DNA from: AP-15 sp963737145
GTDB taxonomy: Bacteria; Pseudomonadota; Alphaproteobacteria; ATCC43930; CGMCC-115725
Length of the DNA: 64,000 nt
NCBI GenBank assembly: GCA_963737145.1
Contig: CAVTRO010000005.1
Coordinates: forward strand, 1 to 64,000
Reading direction: 5' to 3'
Positions 16,236 to 24,144 of this stretch are shown here, piece by piece. The notes under the pieces were generated by a model. It saw only the letters and a list, made by a program, of their open reading frames with translations. It made no database searches and was not told the DNA's origin. The translations under genes and the position numbers were made by a program. Numbering within the stretch: the first letter of the stretch is position 1; each line of letters begins with the position of its first letter.

Positions 16236-17336
16236 ATGCTCACGGCTAATAAGCGCTTCCCCAGCGTGATCGCAGCGGTAGTCTTGGTGAACCTCGCGGT
16301 TCAGCCGCTAGCAGCGGGAAGTGCGAGTTACGACTATGCGGCCCCGCAGGTTGCACCATCAGTGGCCGCCACTCTGGGGACCACGGACATCGCAGCGATA
16401 TTGAACGAGACGGCGCCCAACAAGCCCTACCTCGTCGCCTTTCAACTGACGACGACCGATGCAAACAACAACGTCGCCGGCGCTGCGCCGCTGAAAGTCG
16501 TCCCGACCGACGATGCATCACATCCCTATCTTGGGGTATTTCATAACCAGATCAACAGCACGCAATTTGCGACCTATCTTGGTTACTCGACCGATCTGCG
16601 GGTCTGGCACACGATTGGCCGGATACACAGTCCCGCGAGCCAGCCCGACTTGCGGATTCTCCCCGACGACAGCGTCGTCTATGCGGAAGAATACAACCCC
16701 TCCGGCCGGCCTTACGTCAGAGTGCACTATTACGGCAATGGCACCACCAGCGGGCTCGAGGCATTGATCGCCAACCCGGCCGTGGCGCCGACGCAAGCGA
16801 TTACACTGCCGGGAACGGACCTTGCCAAGGCCGACGGGACGCCCGAATTCGGACGCATCACTTACAGTGGCGCAATCGCGAGTTCGACGCTCGAGGTCAC
16901 CCATCACTATTACGATCTCGGCCAGCGAGATATGGAGGCCGACGGCACTTTGGCCAATTTCAAGACGTGGCTGAGCCCGTCGGATACGACGATCAACAAT
17001 CTGGTGACCAATGCCGGCGGCAACGGCAAGATTGGCGATCGAGAGGTCTTCGAGGTCGGATCGCAGGTGTTCGAAGTCGTCGAGGCACAGGTAGGTCCGA
17101 CATCTAGCAGCGACTATGGTTCGTGGCGGCTCTTCCTGGTCAACAATGCGGCGAACACCGTTCAAAAGCTCAGCCCCGTGCTCTCCGGAGGGGCTCAGTC
17201 GCTCGGTAACCCGACCGTCTCGTTCGTGGCATTGCCGACCGGGCGTCCTGCACTTGTGTTCACTTGCTTCGTTTTCGGCGCCAGCAACGGCACAACGCCG
17301 CCCGGTGGACACATGTTCGTCTATCCCCTCGAGTAA
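16236..17336 (+). CDS. Secreted protein of unknown function
   Basis: A predicted secreted protein of 366 residues that I do not recognise. I choose ATG 16236 because GGAG at 16222 is upstream and the product then starts with a clean signal peptide (MLTANKRFPSVIAAVVLVNL, cleavage near PLAAGSA); an in-frame ATG at 16212 is the alternative. The mature part is rich in Thr, Ser, Asn and aromatic residues with alternating polar and hydrophobic positions, suggesting an all-beta fold, possibly a propeller. It has few charged runs and only one Cys. Base composition is somewhat lower in GC than its neighbours. It stands alone between DUF2237 and gshB, with no operon partner. Confidence 0.6.
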   Translation: MLTANKRFPSVIAAVVLVNLAVQPLAAGSASYDYAAPQVAPSVAATLGTTDIAAILNETAPNKPYLVAFQLTTTDANNNVAGAAPLKVVPTDDASHPYLGVFHNQINSTQFATYLGYSTDLRVWHTIGRIHSPASQPDLRILPDDSVVYAEEYNPSGRPYVRVHYYGNGTTSGLEALIANPAVAPTQAITLPGTDLAKADGTPEFGRITYSGAIASSTLEVTHHYYDLGQRDMEADGTLANFKTWLSPSDTTINNLVTNAGGNGKIGDREVFEVGSQVFEVVEAQVGPTSSSDYGSWRLFLVNNAANTVQKLSPVLSGGAQSLGNPTVSFVALPTGRPALVFTCFVFGASNGTTPPGGHMFVYPLE

Positions 17337-17387
17337 GAAACCGGCGCGCGCCGAGCACCTTGCAGGCCAAGTTCCTCTGGTTTGGCG

Positions 17388-18356
17388 TTACGCGGGAGTG
17401 CGGTTGGCGCGCTCGTCGAGGCGCGTCTCGATCGCGTCCCATATCTTCGGTGCGATCTCGATGCCGTCGAGCCGCGCGATTTCCTGAATGCCGGTCGGGG
17501 AGGTGACGTTGATCTCGGTCAGCCAATCGCCGATCACGTCGATCCCGACAAAAACCAGCCCCTGCGCACGCAACGTCGGCCCGATCGCCGCGCAGATCTC
17601 GCGGTCGCGCGCGGTCAGCTCGGTTTTGACCGGGCGGGCGCCGACATGGAGGTTGGCGCGCGCCTCGCCCTCCGGCGGGACGCGGAGCACCGCGCCCATC
17701 GCTTCCCCTTCGACGAGGATAATGCGCTTGTCGCCCCGGCGCACTTCCGGGATGTAGCGCTGCACCATGACCGGCTCGCGCTGGATCGACTCGTAGATTT
17801 CCAACAGCGCCGTCAGGTTCTCGTCTTCCGGCCGCAGCCGGAACACGCCGGCGCCGGCATTGCCGAACAGCGGCTTCAGGATGATGTCGCCCTGCTCTCG
17901 CCGGAATGCGCGGATCGCGTCGCGGTCCCGGGTCAGCAAGGTCGGCGGCATCAGCTCCCTGAAGCGCAGCACGAAGAGCTTCTCCGGCGCGTTGCGCACC
18001 GCGGCGGGGTCATTGACGACGAGCGGCCCGTTTTCCGGCAGCAATTCGAGCAGATGAGTTGCGGAGATATAGGCCATGTCGAAGGGCGGGTCCTGGCGCA
18101 TCAGGATGATATCGACGCCGGCGAGATCGAGCTCCTCGAACGAGCCGAAGCGGTGGTGGTTGCCCTGGCTCCGCATGACTTCGAGCGGCCGGGCGCGGGC
18201 GTAGAGCCGCCCGTCGTGAAGCGTCAGCGCGTCGGGCAGATAATGGAACAGGGCATGCCCGCGGGCCTGCGCTTCGAGGGCGAGCGCAAAGGTCGAATCC
18301 GCATCGATGTTGATCGTATCGATCGGATCCATCTGGATCGCGACGGCGAGAGCCAT
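17388..18356 (-). CDS. gshB: Glutathione synthetase
   Basis: An ATP-grasp enzyme of 322 residues that joins gamma-glutamylcysteine and glycine in the cytoplasm to make glutathione. The N-terminal substrate domain starts MALAVAIQMDPIDTINIDAD and contains VDIILMRQDPPFDMAYISAT. The ATP-grasp part carries the lysine in GDIILKPLFGNAGAGVFRL and the Mg-binding residues in VGIDVIGDWLTEINVTSPTG. A strong AGGAGG lies at 18361-18366, seven bases before the ATG. A hairpin repeat at 18381-18408 separates it from the SirB1 gene on the same strand. Confidence 0.95.
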   Translation of the reverse strand: MALAVAIQMDPIDTINIDADSTFALALEAQARGHALFHYLPDALTLHDGRLYARARPLEVMRSQGNHHRFGSFEELDLAGVDIILMRQDPPFDMAYISATHLLELLPENGPLVVNDPAAVRNAPEKLFVLRFRELMPPTLLTRDRDAIRAFRREQGDIILKPLFGNAGAGVFRLRPEDENLTALLEIYESIQREPVMVQRYIPEVRRGDKRIILVEGEAMGAVLRVPPEGEARANLHVGARPVKTELTARDREICAAIGPTLRAQGLVFVGIDVIGDWLTEINVTSPTGIQEIARLDGIEIAPKIWDAIETRLDERANRTPA

Positions 18357-18380
18357 GCCGACCTCCTAAACACAAATTCT

Positions 18381-18420
18381 CCCTCTCCGCCCTCCGGGGC
18401 GGAGAGGGTCGGGGTGAGGT
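18381..18420. repeat. GC-rich hairpin repeat between SirB1 and gshB
   Basis: A perfect inverted repeat: CCCTCTCCGCC at 18381-18391 and GGCGGAGAGGG at 18398-18408, followed by tcggggtgaggt. It belongs to the same general hairpin family as the elements at 25328, 45401, 57362 and 61085. It sits in the leader of gshB, upstream of its ribosome-binding site, and could affect mRNA stability or termination. Confidence 0.75.
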
Positions 18421-18465
18421 GGGGGACCCCGCTCCGAGCTGCCGCGCCGCCTCGGGACGAGCGCC

Positions 18466-19314
18466 TCAATTCAACTTCGACCGCAGCTGCTGCAGCAGCG
18501 CCGCGGCCTGATGCCGTGCCGCGCCGTCCGGAGCAAGCAGGACGACCTGCTCGAGCGCGGCAGCGGCCGAACGCATGTTGCCGAGCCTGGCATGCAATAG
18601 TCCCGCCTCGCGCCACAGCTCGGCGAGGTCGGGAGCCAGCATCAGCATGGTCTCGGTCACCAGGACTGCCCGCTCGTACTGCTCGGCCTGAATGAGCCGC
18701 GCCTTCAGATTGTTCTGCAGCCGCAGCAGCACGTCACGGTCCGACACCGGAGTGTAGTGCTCGGTCTGGAGCTCGCTGTCGGTTCCGGCGGTCGCCTTCA
18801 ACAGTTCGCGCAATTCGGCTGCATTGCAGATCCGGCCGCCATGGAACGGGTCGAGGATCAGCCGCTCGGGACCGTGCGACAAACGGACAAGAAAATGGCC
18901 GGGGAAGGCGAGCCCGACAGTCTCCCAGCCCTGCGCGCGGCCGGCGTGCATAAAGAGAATACCGAGCGCCACCGGCAGGCCTTTCCGGCGGTCGACGACG
19001 CGCATCAGATTGGCATTCTGCAAGTCGTCATAGGTCAGCGCATCGCCGGAATACCCGTATTTCAGAATCACGATCTCGTTGAGAGCGCGGGCCCGCTCGG
19101 CGACATCCCCGGCCGCCCCGGGATGGCCGCCGACGTCGCGCGCGAGCAATTGCAGATGCTCGCGGTAATGCGCCGGACCGACCCGCGGGCGCTCGAACGA
19201 GGCGAGCGCCAGGGCCACCTCGGCGATCGGCAGAATGCGTTCGCCCGAAGCACCGAGCTCGCGCAGAAAATCTGCGCAAGCCTCTGGTTCGTATCGCTCC
19301 GGCGGGCGGATCAT
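18466..19314 (-). CDS. SirB1 family protein (transglutaminase-like plus TPR)
   Basis: A 282-residue SirB1-family protein. The N-terminal two thirds form a transglutaminase-like domain with the conserved LNEIVILKYGYSGDALTYDD, KGLPVALGILFMHAGRAQGW and AFPGHFLVRLSHG, the last carrying the usual histidine. The C-terminal third has TPR-like helices (LQNNLKARLIQAEQYERAVL). The catalytic cysteine of true transglutaminases is not obvious, and the biochemical role of the family is unknown. It lies between the BON lipoprotein and gshB on the same strand. Confidence 0.85.
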   Translation of the reverse strand: MIRPPERYEPEACADFLRELGASGERILPIAEVALALASFERPRVGPAHYREHLQLLARDVGGHPGAAGDVAERARALNEIVILKYGYSGDALTYDDLQNANLMRVVDRRKGLPVALGILFMHAGRAQGWETVGLAFPGHFLVRLSHGPERLILDPFHGGRICNAAELRELLKATAGTDSELQTEHYTPVSDRDVLLRLQNNLKARLIQAEQYERAVLVTETMLMLAPDLAELWREAGLLHARLGNMRSAAAALEQVVLLAPDGAARHQAAALLQQLRSKLN

Positions 19315-19326
19315 CCTTCCTTTATA

Positions 19327-20031
19327 TCAGAGTTTGTGCACCTCGACAGGGGCCGCTGGCGCGGCGGCAGGAGGCGCATCGGACATCTGCGCGCTGGCGG
19401 ATGGCAGCGGCGCTCCCGCTTGCGCCGCCACGGGTGCGCCGGGCCGGATCTCGACGTAAGAGACGACCCGCTTCACATTGGGGACGTTCCGCGCCGCCTC
19501 GGTCACGCGGTCGAGCTCCGCCTGGGTGCGGGCCGAACCGATCAGATAGACCGATCCGTTCACCGTACCGATCGCGTAGTTGACCGAGCGAACCTGGCTG
19601 GCGAACGTGAGGTTCGAGCGGATCTGCGAAGAGATCCAGGTATCCTTGACGCTCGCCCAGGCGCCTTCGCCCGGCGCCACCTCAATCTCGTTATAGATCG
19701 CGCGAACCCCCGGGATCTGGCTGGCGACCTGCGCGGCCTGAGCCTTCAGTTCGGGGCTCGGCGTCATGCCGGTCAACAGCGTGCGCCCTTCATAGACGGT
19801 GATGGTGAAGTCGCGTTGCATCAGCGGGTTCACCTGCAGCCAGGCATTCTGGATATTCATCTTGATCGTCTGATCGTCGAGGGTGCCGGTGACCCCACGT
19901 TCCTGGTTCGCCGTGTAGCCCGCCCCGCCGGCGGCGGCGAGCCCGCCCACGATCGCCAGCGGGCAACCGCACAGCGCTACCGGCAGCGCAAGTGTGCTAG
20001 CGAGACCAAGAACGGCACACAATTTCGACAT
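19327..20031 (-). CDS. BON-domain lipoprotein (OsmY-like)
   Basis: A 234-residue envelope protein with a lipoprotein-type signal (MSKLCAVLGLASTLALPVAL, then a Cys-Gly-Cys) and two BON domains. The first is at about residues 45-120 (DQTIKMNIQNAWLQVNPLMQ), the second at about 120-200 (WISSQIRSNLTFASQVRSVN, then GSVYLIGSARTQAELDRVTE). BON domains bind phospholipid or help hold the envelope under stress. The C-terminus is Ala/Pro-rich. The start at 20031 is the ATG directly before the signal peptide. It is 12 bases upstream of the SirB1 gene in the same direction. Confidence 0.88.
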   Translation of the reverse strand: MSKLCAVLGLASTLALPVALCGCPLAIVGGLAAAGGAGYTANQERGVTGTLDDQTIKMNIQNAWLQVNPLMQRDFTITVYEGRTLLTGMTPSPELKAQAAQVASQIPGVRAIYNEIEVAPGEGAWASVKDTWISSQIRSNLTFASQVRSVNYAIGTVNGSVYLIGSARTQAELDRVTEAARNVPNVKRVVSYVEIRPGAPVAAQAGAPLPSASAQMSDAPPAAAPAAPVEVHKL

Positions 20032-20124
20032 AGCTTGACCCCCCGACGGATATTTCCCCGCAATCATTGTGCGACAAAAAAGGGTGCTGCTTCCAATGCC
20101 GGCGAGGCGCGCACGGCCAAAGAC

Positions 20125-20148
20125 GCGAAGCGGCGCTCGCCGCTTCGC
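20125..20148 (-). terminator. Hairpin at the 3' end of rsmI-yraN
   Basis: A perfect 10-base inverted repeat, GCGAAGCGGC at 20125-20134 and GCCGCTTCGC at 20139-20148 with a gctc loop, abuts the yraN stop. On the minus strand it is followed by gtcttt. It is a plausible terminator for the rsmI-yraN pair. Confidence 0.5.
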
Positions 20149-20531
20149 TAATCGGCTTGCCAGGCGCCGGGCCAGTGCCGCGGTATCCGGAGCGGCGCCA
20201 CCAGCATCAGGTCGAATCGCAGCTCGAGCCGGGCGAGATCGGGGCGCGACAGCAGGAAGGCTTCCGCGGCGCGGGCGATCCGCCGCCTCTGCCGCGGCGA
20301 CAGCGCCGATGCCGCCGCGTCGAGTTCGTTGCGCAATTTTACCTCGATAATCGCGAGCACACGGCCGCGCCGGGCCAGGATGTCGATCTCCCCCGAGGGG
20401 CAACGCCAGCCGCGGGCGAGGATGCGCCAGCCGCGCAGCCGCAAATGCCACAGGCACAGCCATTCGGCGAAACGCCCGCGGCGTTGCGCCCGCTGCCGCC
20501 GCTGCGTGGCCGCTTTGCGCGCCTGCTTCAT
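20148..20531 (-). CDS. yraN: YraN/UPF0102 endonuclease-like protein
   Basis: A 127-residue protein of the UPF0102 family, related to the Holliday-junction resolvase/restriction endonuclease fold; its biological role is not settled. The characteristic core is GEIDILARRGRVLAIIEVKL, with the acidic and lysine residues of a PD-(D/E)xK-like site, preceded by AEWLCLWHLRLRGWRILARG. It is very arginine-rich at the N-terminus. The ATG overlaps the rsmI stop, and the rsmI-yraN order is common in alphaproteobacteria. Confidence 0.93.
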   Translation of the reverse strand: MKQARKAATQRRQRAQRRGRFAEWLCLWHLRLRGWRILARGWRCPSGEIDILARRGRVLAIIEVKLRNELDAAASALSPRQRRRIARAAEAFLLSRPDLARLELRFDLMLVAPLRIPRHWPGAWQAD

Positions 20532-21445
20532 TCCTCCGTATCGCGCATCGCCAACGCGCGCCGATAGAGTTCCCCGCGCGACCTGCCGGTTTCGGCCGCG
20601 AGTTTTGCCGCCGCCTCGCGCACGCCAAGCTCGGCGAGTGCCGTTCGCAGCCGCTTGTCGATTTCGGCCTGGTCCGGCTCCTGGTCTTCCGGCTGGCTTA
20701 CAACGACCACGGCCTCGCCGCGCGGCGCCCCCGCGAGGCGGTAATGTGCCGCCAGATCGGCCAGTCGCCCGCGTCGGACTTCCTCGTGCAATTTGGTCAG
20801 CTCGCGCGCGACCGCAGCCTCCCGGTTGCCGAGCACCTCGGCCATGTCGGCGAGCAATTCGGCGAGCCGCGGGGTGGTTTCATAAAGCACCAGGGTCGCG
20901 TCGACGGCGGCCCAGCGCGCCAGCGCGCGCCGCCGCGCCGCCTGCCGCGGCGGCAGGAAGCCGGCGTACAAGAAGGCGTCCGGAGGCAGCCCCGATAAAA
21001 TCAGCGCGGTGACCGCCGCGGTTGGGCCCGGAATGGCGATGACCGGCAAATCCTCGGCGAACGCCGCCCGAACGAGCTTGTAGCCGGGATCGGAGATGAG
21101 CGGCGTGCCTGCGTCCGACACCAGCGCAACGCGTTCCCCTCGCCGCAGCGCCGCCAGGACGATGGGTCGCACCTGCTCGGCATTGTGGTCGTGATAGGCC
21201 CCGAGCGATGTCGAGATCCCGTACCGTGCCAGCAGCTTGCCGGTGACCCGGGTGTCTTCGCAGAAGATGCGGTCGGCGCCGTGCAACACCGCCAACGCGC
21301 GCAGACTGATGTCTCCCAGATTGCCGATCGGCGTCGCGACCAGGTATAGCCCGTGCCCCAGCTCGGTTTGAGGCAATGCTCCCGCCGTCTGCGGCCGAGC
21401 CGCCTCGACAGGAGCCGACGGCGCGCTCGGGTTGGGTTTACTCAC
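20528..21445 (-). CDS. rsmI: 16S rRNA 2'-O-ribose C1402 methyltransferase RsmI
   Basis: A SAM-dependent tetrapyrrole-methylase-fold enzyme that methylates the ribose of C1402 in 16S rRNA. Diagnostic segments are GLYLVATPIGNLGDISLRAL, IFCEDTRVTGKLLARYGI, ALVSDAGTPLISDPGYKLV and VIAIPGPTAAVTALILSGLP. The likely start is GTG at 21445 (VSKPNPSAPSAP); a longer frame upstream runs through the divergent LpoA-like gene and is not needed. Length is about 305 residues, normal for the family. It is divergent from the LpoA-like gene with 56 bases between starts. Confidence 0.95.
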   Translation of the reverse strand: MSKPNPSAPSAPVEAARPQTAGALPQTELGHGLYLVATPIGNLGDISLRALAVLHGADRIFCEDTRVTGKLLARYGISTSLGAYHDHNAEQVRPIVLAALRRGERVALVSDAGTPLISDPGYKLVRAAFAEDLPVIAIPGPTAAVTALILSGLPPDAFLYAGFLPPRQAARRRALARWAAVDATLVLYETTPRLAELLADMAEVLGNREAAVARELTKLHEEVRRGRLADLAAHYRLAGAPRGEAVVVVSQPEDQEPDQAEIDKRLRTALAELGVREAAAKLAAETGRSRGELYRRALAMRDTEE

Positions 21446-21501
21446 ATCAGGACGGCGGTTAGGGTGCCGTCTCCCGCCCGCCTTCTTGCCGGAGCCCGCT
21501 C

Positions 21502-22767
21502 GTGCCGCGCCCGTCGCTTTCGCGGTTCGCCTCACCCTTTGCCGTCCTCGCCTTGGCCGCGCTCGCCTGTTGCGGCCCGGCGATGGTATCGGCCCCGATC
21601 GTCCGCCCGCAACCGCCCTATTACGGTTACGGCCGGGTTCCGCCACCCTTTCCGCCCGGCCCTCCGTCGGCGCCAACCACAGCCGGCGCGACGGGACCCG
21701 CGAAAGTGGCCTTGCTCGTTCCTTTGTCCGGCGCCAATGCCGAGCTCGGTCAGGCCCTCCTCGACGCGGCGCAATTGGCGCTGTTCGAGAGCGGCGCCGA
21801 CCGCATGATCCTGGTGCCGCGCGACACCGGCGGAAATGCAGCCGGCGCCGCCGGCGCGGCACGCGCGGTCATCGGCGACGGCGCGCGATTGATCTTGGGC
21901 CCGCTGCTCGCCCCCGAAGTCGAGGCGGTAAAGCCGATTGCCCAAGAGGCCCACATAAACATCATTGCGTTCTCGACGGTTACCACCCTCGCCGGCGGCG
22001 ATACTTATTTGATGGGCTTTCTGCCGCGGCAGGAGGTCGTGCGCGAGGTCGGCTATGCGCGCGAACGCGGCCTTGAGCGCTTCGCGGCGCTCGCGCCCAA
22101 CTCGCCTTACGGGCATTTGATGGCCGACGCGCTGCGGGAAGTCGCATTGGCGAGCGGCGGCAGCGTGACCAAGATCGAATTCTTCGACCCGCGCGCCGGC
22201 GACGTCACGCCGGCAATCCAGCGCTTGCTGCCCGGCGGCGGCGCCGAGGGCAATGCCGAGTCATCTCTCGCATCACCGCCGGGCGCCTCCTTCGACGCGC
22301 TGCTGCTGCCGGAAGGCAGCGCCAGGCTCAAACAGATCGCCGCTCAGGTCAGGGCGGTGAGCGGCACCGGGAAGCCGGTGCAGCTGCTCGGCAGTGGGCT
22401 GTGGGACACGCCCGACATCGGCAGCGATCCGGCGCTCGTCGGCGGCTGGTTCGCCTCGTCTCCCCCCGAAGCGCGGCAGGATTTCGAGCGGCGGTTCACC
22501 GCCACCTATGGCCACAACCCGCCGCGCCTCGCTTCGCTCGGCTATGATGCGGCGGCGCTCGCCGCGGTGTTGGCCCGCGGCCAGGGCGGCGAGCCCTTCT
22601 CGCAGCAGGCGATCCTCAACCCGAGCGGCTTTACCGGCGTCGACGGATTGTTCCGTTTCACGCCCGGTGGTCTCGTGCAGCGTGGCCTCGCCGTGCTCGA
22701 AGTCGTGCCCCAAGGGACCACCGTCGTCAGCCCGGCGCCGCAGAGCTTTCAGGATATCGGTTACTGA
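21502..22767 (+). CDS. Penicillin-binding protein activator LpoA-like lipoprotein
   Basis: A 421-residue periplasmic lipoprotein related to the C-terminal domain of LpoA (YraM), the activator of peptidoglycan synthase PBP1a. The signal peptide ends in a lipobox-like LACC (VLALAALACCGPAMVSAP). After a Pro-rich linker, the periplasmic-binding-protein type I fold begins at KVALLVPLSGANAELGQALL and continues through LILGPLLAPEVEAVKPIAQE to AILNPSGFTGVDGLFRFTPG near the end. The N-terminal TPR domain of enteric LpoA is missing, as in other alphaproteobacteria. The position beside rsmI and yraN mirrors the rsmI-lpoA-yraN order of many proteobacteria. Confidence 0.9.
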   Translation: MPRPSLSRFASPFAVLALAALACCGPAMVSAPIVRPQPPYYGYGRVPPPFPPGPPSAPTTAGATGPAKVALLVPLSGANAELGQALLDAAQLALFESGADRMILVPRDTGGNAAGAAGAARAVIGDGARLILGPLLAPEVEAVKPIAQEAHINIIAFSTVTTLAGGDTYLMGFLPRQEVVREVGYARERGLERFAALAPNSPYGHLMADALREVALASGGSVTKIEFFDPRAGDVTPAIQRLLPGGGAEGNAESSLASPPGASFDALLLPEGSARLKQIAAQVRAVSGTGKPVQLLGSGLWDTPDIGSDPALVGGWFASSPPEARQDFERRFTATYGHNPPRLASLGYDAAALAAVLARGQGGEPFSQQAILNPSGFTGVDGLFRFTPGGLVQRGLAVLEVVPQGTTVVSPAPQSFQDIGY

Positions 22768-23463
22768 GACGAAGTTCTTTCTCTCGACGAGGGGTTTGGA
22801 TCCCCGCGGTCCGGCGTCGCCAATTTCTGCAACTACATCCACGTCATTGCCCTCAGGGGGTCTGATGTCCGGTCTCAGGCCGGTATCGTCCCTCGATCAT
22901 CACTTCACCTGCGCCGGTGCGGTCCTGGCCGGTACGGTGGGGCTGGTCTGTAACGAAATCGATGTTGCGCAATGAGAACCGCCGCGGCAATCAGGATTGC
23001 ACGTATCAGGAGCAAAGCGGGAGCCCACACGCTACAATCGTGGTCTGCGGAGGTTCCCGGGGGTGGAAGGAGCGGCGCCGGTTGGGGGATATTCCCGACG
23101 TCGCTCCCCACTCCGGCTTGGCGCCGGCCGGATCAGATCACCAAGCCCGACTCAATCCTACGCGGCCGGCAGTCAATGAAATGTCAGCCGTGGACGCGTC
23201 GGCCACAGCCCGCAGTGACAGAGGGGCCAAATTTCCACCCGGATTATCATCGGCGTCGCCGTGATGGCCCGACTTTTTCCGCAGGTGCGTAAGTCTGAAA
23301 TCTCCAGTTTGACTGACATGGCACTAGTCTGGGTAAGCCGCAACTATCGGCGCCCGTCAAGAAGACGTCGGACATATTGGCTGGCTGCACGCGCTCCATT
23401 CTGTGTAATGTTTCGTCATCATTACCGCATCCGTGCTACTTCGAGGCGCTTAGTGGGAAAGCC
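22768..23463. other. 696-base region without a recognisable gene
   Basis: I find no convincing coding sequence, RNA gene or repeat here. Short open frames exist on both strands but lack ribosome-binding sites, family motifs and consistent composition. The last 150 bases are less GC-rich and could contain the promoter of the SnoaL-like gene. Confidence 0.5.
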
Positions 23464-24009
23464 ATGAGCAAGCAGAAAGGCGGCGACACCGATTTGGTCC
23501 GTCTGTGGGAAGACCATGTCCGGCATGAATTTGAGACCCGCAGCACTGACGACACGCTCGATACGATGGTCGAGGACGCCTATGTAGATCATGTGCCCGT
23601 GCTGACTGGCGGCAGCGGCAAAGACGAGTTGCGGGAGTTCTACGCAACGCATTTTATCCCGCGGATGCCGCCCGACCTGGAGATGGTCCCGATCTCCCGG
23701 ACTATCGGGAGGGATCAGCTTGTCGACGAGATGGTCATAAGGTTCACTCACACCGTCGAAATGGACTGGATGCTGCCGGGCATCCCGCCCACTGGCCGGC
23801 GGGTGCAGGTCGCTCTCGTCGTAATCGTCCGGTTTCAGGATGGCAAATTGGCCCACGAGCACATTTATTGGGACCAAGCCTCAGTGTTGGCTCAGCTCGG
23901 GCTCCTCGATCCGCAGAAGCTGCCGATCGCGGGCATCGAAAGCGCCCAAAAAGTACTCGATCCTGCTCTGCCGGCGAATGCGTTAATTCGACGAGCGCAG
24001 CGCTGCTAA
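23464..24009 (+). CDS. SnoaL/NTF2-like protein
   Basis: A 181-residue protein with the NTF2-like cone fold of the SnoaL/polyketide-cyclase superfamily. Supporting segments are LVRLWEDHVRHEFETRSTDD, MVEDAYVDHVPVLTGGSGKD, LREFYATHFIPRMPPDLEMV, and the C-terminal VVIVRFQDGKLAHEHIYWDQ followed by ASVLAQLGLLDPQKLP. Members of this group are small hydrolases, isomerases or binding proteins, and the substrate here is unknown. It is transcribed alone, convergent with hemW. Longer in-frame starts exist upstream, but the ATG at 23464 begins the homologous region. Confidence 0.82.
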   Translation: MSKQKGGDTDLVRLWEDHVRHEFETRSTDDTLDTMVEDAYVDHVPVLTGGSGKDELREFYATHFIPRMPPDLEMVPISRTIGRDQLVDEMVIRFTHTVEMDWMLPGIPPTGRRVQVALVVIVRFQDGKLAHEHIYWDQASVLAQLGLLDPQKLPIAGIESAQKVLDPALPANALIRRAQRC

Positions 24010-24144
24010 TATGCAGGACAATTTGCAAAGCTCGGTTTGGACTAGGGAGCGCTGCAGCCCGTGTACACAGGGGGATGTTCTGCGCATGAGGGTCGGCTCG
24101 TTATCTGCGGCGCAGAACCCTCGGATTTCGCCTACTCGGCCCGT

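Noticed and set aside
22905..23111. Short minus-strand frame with a hydrophobic stretch
   Set aside because: The hydrophobic part is short, there is no ribosome-binding site and the rest is Arg/Pro-rich, so I do not call it a gene.
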